Below, one piece after another: positions 19,471-28,909 of a stretch of 64,000 nucleotides of DNA; within the stretch, counting starts at the first letter, position 1; each line of letters starts with the position of its first letter. The notes under the pieces were generated by a model. That model had not been told where the DNA came from. It ran no database searches and saw only the letters and a program-made list of their open reading frames with translations. The translations under genes and the position numbers were made by a program. The stretch is from Pomphorhynchus laevis (lineage: Eukaryota > Acanthocephala > Palaeacanthocephala > Echinorhynchida > Pomphorhynchidae). The stretch is taken from positions 151,627 to 215,626 of the forward strand of contig WNNJ02000423.1 in NCBI GenBank assembly GCA_012934845.2, in the 5' to 3' direction.

Positions 19471-20946
19471 CGGAACCAACATGAGAAAGAGAGATGAAAA
19501 GGCTATTAAGGATATTCGCCCATTACTCAAGATTTATAAGAAACTATTCCGAACGTATCCGAGCATTAATCGAATGCCGATCGTTCTCGTTACATAACGA
19601 AGCGGTTGAGACATTTGAAGACATGCGTCGCGATGTAATCGATGCAGTACTTGCAACAGTAGATCCTGACAAGCCACTCACAGTGGAAACATAAGCGTCT
19701 AATCACGCAATCGAAGCAGTTCTGTCACAAGACGATCGCTCTATTGCTTTCTTCTCAAAAACTCTCCAAGACTCAGCTCGCACATATTCTTCGGTTAAAA
19801 AAGAAACGGTAGCCATCGTCGAAACCTTGAAATCATGGCGTCACTATCTTTTGGAAAAACATTTTCGCGTGATAACGGATCAACGAAGCGTTTCCTTCAT
19901 TTTCAAGAAGACCAACCGCAGTCAAATCAAAAATGAAAAGTTAATTCGGTGGAAGATGGAACTGACTGCGTCCTCATTCGATAGTCTATCGTCTCGGCTC
20001 CGAGAATTGTACTGCTGACGCGCTATCCCGAATTACTTGCTCGACATGTACGTCTAACGATCTGAACAAATTAAAGGAAATTCACGACAACTACTGTCAC
20101 CCAGGCGTTACACGGTTGCATCACTTTATAAGAACAAGGAATTTACTATTTTCGGTTTCTGATGTGTGCCAGATTATTTCGAGCTATCCTACATGTGCAA
20201 GGCTATAACCGCGGTATCATCAGACAGAACCTGCTCATCTCATCAAAGCCACTCGTCTTTTGAAAGGATTTACATAGACTTTAAAGGTCCTCTTCCCAGT
20301 TGCAACAATAATCAATATTTGCTCAGTGATAGACGAATTCTCGAGATACATGATCGGGTTTGCGTGTAATGATATGTCGGGCGATACGATCATCCACTGT
20401 TTTAACAGTCTATTTTTCTTATTCGATCTTCCGGATAAGTTGTAACCAACGGCCCGCATTTGTGGCACAAAATTTCAAGTCGTTTCTTTTAAGGCACAGG
20501 ATCACGTTGAGTCACTACAGTCCGTATAACCCGACAGGAAATTCCCAGAGCGCACGAACGTCACCATCTGGCGGACGCTCAAATTTGCAGTAGCGATCCG
20601 AAGGCTCGATATCACGCAGTGGCAGCCATGTTTACATCTTACCCTACATGTAATACGATCGTTATTGTGTAGTCACAAATTGTACTCTGCATAAGCGTTT
20701 CCTTAAATTTAAACGGCAAACGAGCTCGAATTACAATGTCACACAATGGCTGCTGAATCCAGGTCTTGCAGTTTTGAAGAGACACGTTGCTACCAGTATG
20801 ACGACATAACCGAAATAGTGAATCTCGAGGAGAGCAATTCGAAAACAGCGCGCATAAGACGCTCAGACGGATCGAAGACAGTGGTGTCCTCGAAACACTT
20901 GGCCCCGTTCCCGCGAGTCGACAACGAAGTCTATAGCTCTCAGTAG
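19471..20946 (+). pseudogene. Gypsy-type element: RNase H and integrase remains
   Basis: Frames separated by stops read 'HYSRFIRNYS' (tether), 'NHAIEAVLSQDDRSIAFFSK' and 'YSSVKKETVAIVETLKSWRH' (RNase H), 'FRVITDQRSVSFIFK', then an H...H zinc-binding N-terminus of integrase ('HDNYCHPGVTRLHHF'). A broken core with 'LSHYSPYNPTGNSQ' follows, and a last open piece (20746-20946) with 'ARIRRSDGSKTVVSSKHLAP' resembles a gypsy integrase C-terminal tail. Order and spacing match pol of the same element. A related, better-preserved element is at 55.3-57.7 kb. Confidence 0.75.
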
Positions 20947-21477
20947 CCGATTCCTCACGATGTGAACAACCTCCTCAACACGGTCCGGCGATTATAACCA
21001 ATCATGCATTGCGGATGACAACACGATGCCAAGTCACGTGGATGAGACGAGTGCAGATAGCGCTTTACCACCGAAGATTCATCAGGATAATAACAAAATC
21101 ACATCGTCCCAAGAAGCGAAATTTTGTAGGTACGGAAGAAAGATCCAATTGAAAGATTCAATAGTTCTATTCTACATATAACAATATAATATTATATTCT
21201 ACGAGTAGTTATCACGTTTCAAGTTTTATTGCCAGATTTTACAAAGCAGAGGAGATAAAGTATCGGAAAGTCAATACAAGGAACAATATATCCATCTTAC
21301 AAAGTTACAAACTATAAATTCATATTCTATTAGGTTAAAAGCTTCATAAACAAAATGCTTTATAAATTTACGTTGCTATCTTTATTAAATTGCTAATGTG
21401 TAGTGAATTAAAAAAGTAATGCCTTTAAATTTTTTTATTATTATTTTTTATTTTTATTATTAGATATATTCCACAAG
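20947..21477. other. Intergenic, ending in T/A-rich tract
   Basis: No coding signal beyond the gypsy remains. The right end (about 21,420-21,470) is a T-rich, 'ttattatt' tract that borders the minus-strand RLE element. Confidence 0.5.
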
Positions 21478-24400
21478 TACAAGGTTACCCTAAAATGGGT
21501 CCTTAAAAATAATGTTCGCTAAGAAAGAGCTGTCAAATTCAGCGATATGTGAAACCTCGTAAACATAAGGAGTTAGCTTTTAGCAAAGCTACTGCAATTT
21601 TCTGTCGAATCGTGGTTATGCATTGACCGTATTTTAAATGACACTTTTGCGATTTTAATAATGTAATTCTTCTTAGAACATGAGATGCAGCTCGTCCGGT
21701 ACCACCTAATATGAAAAAAATGAAAGGTATAAATCCACATTGGAAACACGTTTGAGATACTTTGAGAGAGTAAAATTGAGCATATGTTGAAAATTGAAAC
21801 GTCTATTAAGGACCGCTCAACCGTACTTCCAAACAACCCTATGCATGAAATATCAGGACGTGCGTTGTGATTAATTGAAGTTGTAGTGCGCGTGATCACA
21901 TAATTTCATACTGAAGATAATACGGGTTCAACATGCACTCCTTTACAAACTTCCTCTAATGATTGGCAAATTGTATCCCGTATTATAACATGACGAATAA
22001 GGGTGGCTCCATCGTGTCTACATGAGTGTGAATGTGTTACACCGACATCCTTTCCACAAATACATTTTGATACATTGATCGGATCCCAACCAAAACGCAA
22101 TGAAAGTCCATCTCAAAATTGCTGAGGGCTCAGACACAATCCCTGAACTGCCAATGGACGCATTGAAAGACAAGAAGAGGCACCTTTATCTGAAGCAAGT
22201 AGCAAAGTTTTTTTTGAAGCATTGTCTACTTTATCCATGATACTTGCTATATTAAACTTCGTTCTGTTAGTGGACTCTTCCTTCATTTGTTTTGAAATCC
22301 GATCATGTAAGACTCTTACTACCTTCATAGAGTGATATTCATCTAGTGGATGGGTCATTTTGTTTGAACGCTCATATTCATACACTACTCGCTTTTTAAT
22401 ATTTACCAACCCTAATCCGCCATGCTTTATGGGAAGTGAAAAGATAAAACGTGTCAAATCCGAAATTTTTCTTAATCCATTTACTGATGTCAATGCCTTT
22501 GTCGATAGGATATCCTCCAGATTATTGAACCATTTTCCTTTGCGTTTACACGTCCTGATAATATGTGTCCATCTGTGTTGAAAGGAGAAGACATACGCAC
22601 AGTAAGCTATTTGTGGGTCGGAAATGACAATTTCAGCCAACCGCTCTAAGATTGTCATCCACTTACTTATCTTCTTATACACATTTTTATAAACAAATGA
22701 ATCAATGCCAATAAAGGATCAAAGTAAACCTATGCCTTCTTCTGTGCTGTTACTTCCGATGTAAGTAAAAAATTGATTGTTCTTATATCACGCCCGGCTT
22801 TAATAATATATTGCATTTTCCATAATTTACATGAAAACCGTATTTCGGTCCAAGTTCTCCTACTATCTTAAGGAATTCTACTGCTTCAGAAACCGTACCG
22901 ACAAAAGTTACATCACCTGCATACCAACGTTGAAATGCATTAGGCAAACGAGAATTTATGTTTTTATTAATGGAATTGACGCGGCTGCAAATGCAATCAT
23001 AGACAGAGATCACATTGAGTAAACCCTTCTTCAGAAAACAAAACGTCGTCTTCTACTTATAGTTCCGGATCTTCACAATACGTATTGTTTACTGCGGTTG
23101 ATAAAGCAGGGCATATATTTATCATACTAGCAAGTGCATTTTTGCGGTTAATTCGATTGAACGCTTTGCTTGCATCAATTGTTAATATAAATTCAGAGGT
23201 GTCGAGCTGAAATCTTGATCTAATACTATGTATCGCATATTCTATACCGCAGCGCTGGCCTGCACACAGTTGAATATTCGAGGCGACTTCTTGAACATAG
23301 TCAGAAACCATCCTTAAAACAGCCATGCTAATGATTCTTCGAAAAACCTCACCAACCACAATGCGTCTTACACCTGATAACTTGTCTAATGCAATCAGGC
23401 GTGAGTTGCGGTATGCTCTTAAGCAGTTGTTGGGTAGTTTAATCATTGAGATCTTTCGAGCTAAAACAGCTATCGATTCCGCTAACTGTCTGGAATCTTC
23501 ACCAAATTCTGTAAGCAGTGATAACCACTGAAGTGAGTCAACTCCAGATGGTCCAGCTGAACCTGTTGTACGTCGTGCTTCATAAATAATTCTTTCTGCA
23601 TCCAGCTCCTCAAAGCATTCCATATAAAACGGTAAGTCTGTCTGGTATGGGGAATTTACAATTACTTCATTTACTATACCAGCTACTTGTAGATGTTTTT
23701 CTCTTAAAATATCTCATAATGTCTTACCATTTATTTTCTCACTTAATTTTAGCACTCTCCCCGATTGGTAGTCAGGATCAAGTACTCTCATAGCCTGAAC
23801 AGTTTTCCCGGTAATGTGATATACATTGTTGTATCGATCTAGCTTCTGACATTAGTTCATCCAGTCTCCCACTCGTCCAATGTTTTAATCTACGATTAAG
23901 TGTGATCCTAGACACTGAAATTTTTCCTGTAGGAATACGTTGGAGAATACACTGGCAAAAAAACCGTTATTGACATAAGTGCTAAACCATAAATATCATC
24001 GAAAGTTCCTACTAAACCAAATAGCTTAAAAAGTTCATTTATAAATATTCTACTTTCATAACAACGTGGTAATCGAAAATGGTTTTGTCTCCAATTACTT
24101 ACCTCTTTAAAAGATTTGCATAAAGTTATACTTTTATCTGCTCTTTCATTTTGGATATCGTGAATGGTATTATCAGACATTAAAACACTGTTATTATTCA
24201 CATTTGATTTTCTAGAATAGTTAGAACTTATACGTTCTATAAACACGCATCTGTTCTTACACTCAGGTGCACGGTAGTTATAACAAGGCCTTTACATCCC
24301 ACACATCTCGCAGCGGGTCCATTGCATTCTTCACGTGAAGGTTTACCCCGGACCATTTTTGAAAATCCTTCGACTAAGTTTTAATAACCAAACGATTTAA
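21478..24400 (-). pseudogene. RLE-type non-LTR retrotransposon (R2/R4-like), near full length, inactivated
   Basis: Read on the minus strand from about 24,360: 'GKPSREEC' and a Cys-rich remnant, a region matching the 25.8-26.2 kb part of the sister element ('NWRQNHFRLPRCYESRIFIN'), RT core (23623-23057) with 'TGSAGPSGVDSLQWLSLL' and 'LTIDASKAFNRINRKNA', and the catalytic box mutated to 'RWYAGDVTF' (YAGD for YADD, near 22,920). Then thumb and C-terminal pieces (22682-22113) and the CCHC/RLE part ('CICGKDVGVTHSHSCRHDGA', 22080-22000; 'ARPDISCIGLFGSTVERSL' near 21,830). Many stops. The 3' end carries the family mark 'ACCCATTTTAGGGTAACC'. Both flanks are TAA-rich. Confidence 0.85.
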
Positions 24401-24564
24401 CGAGTGATTTATATTAATAATAATATTAATCTTGGTTGAAATCTGGAACTGAAATTGTAAGTAGTTAGTAATCAAATATTTGTTAAACTGAAATGTCGTT
24501 TAATTTTTTTAATTTTTAATTTTTTATTTTTTTAATATATCATAAATATTATTACATTAATATA

Positions 24565-24740
24565 GGTTCCCGCAAATAGGCCTTAATTTACAATTTTAAA
24601 GAAAAAACCTCACCAGTTTTAATATTCAAAAAGTCACTAAATTATTCTTCCTTGATTAAGCATAAATCCCTTTGAGGACGATTTATAGCTGATCGAGCTC
24701 CACAGACACATCGAGAAGACATCTTTGCAAGGATAACGCT
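24565..24740 (-). mobile_element. Short (~180 bp) RLE-element derivative, copy 1
   Basis: Matches the last ~180 bp of the element at 34,069-35,454, from 'ggttcccgcaaataggcc' to 'caaggataacgct'. It ends exactly at the 13-bp word that also marks the 5' edge of that element. Flanks are TAA-rich. No intact ORF. Confidence 0.75.
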
Positions 24741-24768
24741 TTAATTTTTTTATCATTATAAATATTAT

Positions 24769-25080
24769 TCGAGTGTTCCGGGTTTCACCCTCTCACGTTT
24801 TCGACGCTGGGAAACATAGGTCCTAATGCAGACAGAGTATTACGACAGATTGCTCGTCAACAGGCGATTAAACACAATACACCATATAATGAATGCATCA
24901 CAAACCTTATAAGCAACATTTCATTTATCCTCGCAAAGTGTGTATCTATGGCGATTCGACGAGCATCAGTTAGACAACTCGATAGGCAAGCGAATTCACT
25001 CAATGATTTGCCAAACCAACATTAATGCAAATGTTTTTAACACTAACTTGGTTGAGGCCTTTTTGAAGGAACCTACACAA
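24769..25080 (+). pseudogene. RLE-element 3' fragment
   Basis: Translates to 'STLGNIGPNADRVLRQIAR' and 'SFILAKCVSMAIRRASVRQL', matching the C-terminus of the 26,198-28,525 ORF. 5' truncated. The end near 'gaaggaacctac' is degraded. It lies between the two short derivatives. Confidence 0.8.
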
Positions 25081-25138
25081 TTGTAAAAATATTCTAATAA
25101 ATATTTTTGTATAAAAATAATATTATTACATTAATATA

Positions 25139-25319
25139 GGTTCCCGCAAATAGGCCTTAATTTACAATTTTAAAGAAAAAAAACCTCACCAAGCCAGTTT
25201 TAATATTCAAAAAGTCACTAAATTATTCTTCCTTGATTAAGCATAAATCCCTTTGAGGACGATTTATAGTTGATCGAGCTCCACGGACATATCGAGAAGA
25301 CATCTATGCAAGGATAACG
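25139..25319 (-). mobile_element. Short (~180 bp) RLE-element derivative, copy 2
   Basis: Nearly identical to copy 1 (it keeps 'aagcc' that copy 1 lacks) and ends at the same internal point 'caaggataacg' followed by 'tttaat'. It sits in TAA-rich DNA just upstream of the full-length plus-strand element. Confidence 0.78.
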
Positions 25320-25467
25320 TTTAATTTTATTATTATTATAAATATTAGTACATAAATATTAGTATTATAAATATTAGGACCTTAAAAAGTTTGAGATCTA
25401 AAGTAAATACAATTAAATACAATAATACACAACCATCGACGACATCGACAACGTTAAAACAAAAGTC

Positions 25468-26190
25468 TTGCTTATTAAAATTCTTACATTTGAGATAAAT
25501 AAGATACAAATAATGACATGCGGGAAGCCGTCGAACACAACAAGGTGTTGCAACTGTAATGGTTCCGCAGCTGCATGTAAACGTTGCCGATGTGCAAAAG
25601 ATTCCAAACATTGTGTCAACTGTCAGGCCCCGAATTGTCGCAATCAAACAACATCTTGTGATAATAACGAAGCCGAAATTATCCCAACAACTGTCACTGC
25701 AAGCTATCCAACAATTGATTCTGCAAGCAATTGAACAATTAATACAGCCAGAAAAACTGTATCCACACTAAACTCAAATTTGTTACAACTCGACGAATTA
25801 TCAGTAAGAATAAATGCCATTTACTACGAAGTAATACACTGGAGACCGAATTTATTCAACTTACCTAAATGCAACCTCACAAGGACATTTATCGAATTAA
25901 TAACGTCTCAGCTTGTTATTTTCAACAACATGGCTAAGGCAAACATGTCATTTAAAATAATGACGATTTTGCCACAACTGATTCTCCAGAGAATATCATC
26001 CCGCAAGGTCAGTATCCTGAGAAAAACCCTTGAACGAAGGATAAGGATGTGGAAAGATGGCGATATAAAAGCACTTCTTATCGAAGCACGTTTTCTTCAA
26101 CAAAATGACAGCCCCTGCCAACGACGGACTCAGTTAGGAACAGATAAAATTTTGCAGAACATCATAAAACTAACACAACGGAAAATTTAA
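25468..26190 (+). pseudogene. RLE element N-terminal region with CXC-like Cys-rich motif
   Basis: The likely start is the ATG at 25516 ('MTCGKPSNTTRCCNCNGSAA'). Cysteines follow in the pattern CCxCxGxxAxCxxCxCAxxxxxCxxC with CRN after it, a compact metal-binding-like motif. In-frame TGA at 25,732 interrupts it. The frame then continues (25780-26190) with 'VIHWRPNLFNLPKCNLTRTF' and a basic stretch, ending in TAA before the RT frame starts one base out of phase. Role inferred as nucleic-acid binding. The same type of motif occurs in ORF1 of the LINE at 31,745-33,103. Confidence 0.7.
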
Positions 26191-26197
26191 AGCGGCG

Positions 26198-28525
26198 ATG
26201 CGTCTACTGAGCAGTGGCGGGGAGAATTCAAGGATATTGCAGTTATCCGATAAATGTGGGAATATAACGGTATTTGAGAAGCTAAAAAGTCTGCATCCGA
26301 AACCATCCCCGTTAGACGTTAAATGTCTTCTTTATTCATATATTGATGAATGTCCTCAGTTTAGCAATGTAATTTTTCGGGACATTAACGCAGATGATGT
26401 TCAAAGAGCCTCTAAACGAACCAACGGATGTGCAGGTCCTTCCGGACTGGATGCAAGCCATTGGAGGTCAATGCTGACTCAATACGAACCTGAATCCAGA
26501 AATCTTGCAGATCAGGTAGCGGAATTTGCAATTCGCATTGCTACTGACATAATAGATGATGTCCAACTCGAAGCATACAAGGTATGCAGATTAATACCCC
26601 TAGATAAGTGTCCGGGAGTTCGACCTATAGGAATTGGGCAAGTCCTTCGTCGCATCGTCGGTAGAATAATTTCAAGCCGTATACGCAAGCAAGTAATAAA
26701 AGTTTCAGGCAAAACACAGCTATGTGAAGGTCAACGCTGCGGCACTGAGTTCGGAATACACTCTATAAGAAATGAATATGAGAGATCTGATGAACACTGT
26801 ATTTTAATGCTGGACGCCGAAAACGCATTTAATAGCATCAACAGATCAATCGCACTCGAGAATATGATCAAAGTATGTCCAAGTCTGTCGATAATCCTTG
26901 CAAATTGTTATTTCTCTCCTTCTACATTATCTGTACACAAAGATATAATTCTCTCTGAGGAAGGGTTCACCCAAGGTGATCCCCTTGCAATGTGTGCATA
27001 CGCAGCTGCTTCACTGCCGCTAATTCAAGACCTCAGAACTAGATTTCCTGATATTGTTCATCGCTGGTACGCAGACGACGGAGTATGCGTAGGGCGCTAT
27101 GAAGATTTGTTATCGCTGTGGGACTATATCTACGATATAAGCCCAAGATACGGATTCCATTTAAATCCATTAAAATGTACCATCTTAATACATCAGGGCT
27201 CTTCATTCAGGGATGGCGAATGTTTTAAACAAAGAGGAGTACAAGTGTCAACTCGTGGTGTTAAGCTACTAGGCAGTTTTATAGGAGAATCAGACTACAT
27301 AAGTGAAAACGTTGAGAAAATGACTGCAAAGTGGGTTGTTCAAATCGAAACACTGAGAGAATTGGCCTTGATAGACAGTCAAGTCGCTTTTACAATGCTT
27401 ACTAAAGGCCTACAATTCCGATGGACGCACCTAAAACGCACCTGTTTACTAAACCCAGTGTGGCTCTTCCGACTGGACACTGCACTTTTTAACAATCGTG
27501 TACCTGCTATAACTGGTAAGATCAATCTTAATCAACAGTGGGAATCAATTCTATACCTACCGATTGGACTAGGTGGACTTGGCATAATAAAACCTAGTGT
27601 AAATACAATAACAAAATATGAAAACTCCAAACGTATGTGTGCCCCCTTCTTAAATATCAAAGCAGCTCTATTGGATGATGAACAGCAACACATATCCTGC
27701 AAAATTAAACAAGAGAAAAAGATAGCACAAAACGTGGAAGCACATACGGTTATAAGCAGCTTAAATTTGGCACAGCAGAATTTACTCAAACACATCGCTG
27801 ACGCTCCCGGATCTTCACTGTGGTTAAGCAGTTTTCCTTCCATCTACTATAAACGCGTCCTATTAAGACAACAATTCCAAGACGCACTTGCAACACGCTT
27901 CGGATGGAGTCCAAACGATATTTCCGACAAATACACTTGTGGCGAAAAACTCAATATCTCTCACGCCCAATCGTGTAAAATAGGAGGAATCCCCATCATT
28001 CGACATAATATTATACGCGACGTAATTGGTTCAGCTCTAAATGATGTATGCTATAACGTATTAGCCGAACCATGTCTTGCACCAGTTCCTGAAGGGATGA
28101 TTTTTGAGAATGATTCTACCACAAAGGATAGATCTGCTAGGCTTGATTTAGTATGCAACGGTCTTTTTGGCGATTCGACGGAGCGGTCCTTCATGGACGT
28201 TTGTGTTTTTAATCCACTTGCTCAGTCTTACGCTTTGAATATGCAGAGTTCACATACCTATCATGAAAACAAGAAACGGAGTAAGTACTTAGAGAGAGTT
28301 ACAAAACTCGAATGCGCCGGATTAATTCCTCTCACTTTCTCTACTGTAGGAAACATAGGCCCATCTGCTAAAAATATGTTGGTGATCATCGCAAGCAAGC
28401 AAGCCCGAAAGCATGGATCGACATACAGCGAGTGTGTCACTTCACTGCGAGCAGACGTTTCTTTCGCCCTCGCAAGATGCTCGTCCTTAGCATTACGTCG
28501 GTCTTCGGTTAGACAAATTCATTAA
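26198..28525 (+). CDS. Reverse transcriptase / restriction-like endonuclease polyprotein (R2/R4-like)
   Basis: 775 codons, open throughout. RT motifs in order: 'GCAGPSGLDASHWRSML' (about 77-93), 'VCRLIPLDKCPGVRPIGIGQ' (about 129-148), 'LMLDAENAFNSINR' (about 203-216), 'GFTQGDPLAM' (about 256-265) and the catalytic 'WYADDG' (about 290-295). Thumb follows. Near 565-585 is a CCHC-like C-x7-H-x3-C box ('CGEKLNISHAQSC') with 'RHNIIRD'. Then 'ARLDLVCNGLFG' and 'SFMDVCVFNP' carry the acidic residues expected of the PD-(D/E)XK endonuclease. Such proteins nick a target and prime reverse transcription there. The 5' part is out of frame, so the element is probably inactive despite this long ORF. The R4-type Dong elements insert in TAA repeats, which agrees with the flanks here. 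Confidence 0.9.
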   Translation: MRLLSSGGENSRILQLSDKCGNITVFEKLKSLHPKPSPLDVKCLLYSYIDECPQFSNVIFRDINADDVQRASKRTNGCAGPSGLDASHWRSMLTQYEPESRNLADQVAEFAIRIATDIIDDVQLEAYKVCRLIPLDKCPGVRPIGIGQVLRRIVGRIISSRIRKQVIKVSGKTQLCEGQRCGTEFGIHSIRNEYERSDEHCILMLDAENAFNSINRSIALENMIKVCPSLSIILANCYFSPSTLSVHKDIILSEEGFTQGDPLAMCAYAAASLPLIQDLRTRFPDIVHRWYADDGVCVGRYEDLLSLWDYIYDISPRYGFHLNPLKCTILIHQGSSFRDGECFKQRGVQVSTRGVKLLGSFIGESDYISENVEKMTAKWVVQIETLRELALIDSQVAFTMLTKGLQFRWTHLKRTCLLNPVWLFRLDTALFNNRVPAITGKINLNQQWESILYLPIGLGGLGIIKPSVNTITKYENSKRMCAPFLNIKAALLDDEQQHISCKIKQEKKIAQNVEAHTVISSLNLAQQNLLKHIADAPGSSLWLSSFPSIYYKRVLLRQQFQDALATRFGWSPNDISDKYTCGEKLNISHAQSCKIGGIPIIRHNIIRDVIGSALNDVCYNVLAEPCLAPVPEGMIFENDSTTKDRSARLDLVCNGLFGDSTERSFMDVCVFNPLAQSYALNMQSSHTYHENKKRSKYLERVTKLECAGLIPLTFSTVGNIGPSAKNMLVIIASKQARKHGSTYSECVTSLRADVSFALARCSSLALRRSSVRQIH

Positions 28526-28686
28526 CAATTAACTACAATCTTAATATTGTAACCTTCAACTAACTTGACCTATCATAATATATTGTATATATAGTACGTT
28601 TTGTGTTGAAGCCCATTTGCGGGAACTCCAAAAATATTAGTACATTATTATTACATTATAAATATTATTACATTAATAAATATTAT

Positions 28687-28700
28687 TAATTAATATTAAT
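28687..28700. repeat. Target-site duplication, left copy (14 bp)
   Basis: 'taattaatattaat' directly left of the LINE's 3' end, identical to 33175-33188. Confidence 0.8.
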
Positions 28701-28909
28701 GGAGAGAAAATTTATTGCCATCGCGCCTCTCGGCTTCGACAAAATATAAAAGAAAGAAAATATAGTTACAATAAATCAAAAACATTCAATTTAAACGGAT
28801 GCTGATGTTAGACGTTGTACCATTACATTGCATCTTCTCTTCGTCATATACTATGCCCCTAATGCTTCTGCACTTTTCCTCTTAAAAGGCCTCAGATAGA
28901 TCGTGCACT

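Larger units (their letters stand above)
25377..28629 (+). mobile_element. Full-length RLE-type non-LTR retrotransposon (element A)
   Basis: Left edge after 'aaatattag' at about 25,368-25,376. Right edge at 'gcccatttgcgggaactcc' (28,611-28,629), followed by 'aaaaatattagtacatt'. The shared 'aaatattag' at both edges is a possible 9-bp target duplication, though the DNA is low-complexity. It contains a Cys-rich N-terminal region, RT, CCHC and restriction-like endonuclease. One in-frame TGA (25,732) and one frame change (about 26,190) separate three open segments. Confidence 0.85.

Noticed and set aside
18400-20946. LTR pair for the gypsy elements
   Set aside because: No direct repeats of convincing length were found around either gypsy element by eye; the bounds given are coding bounds.
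27532-27843. Antisense ORF inside the RLE element RT/endonuclease gene
   Set aside because: Shadow of the 775-codon frame; no independent motif.
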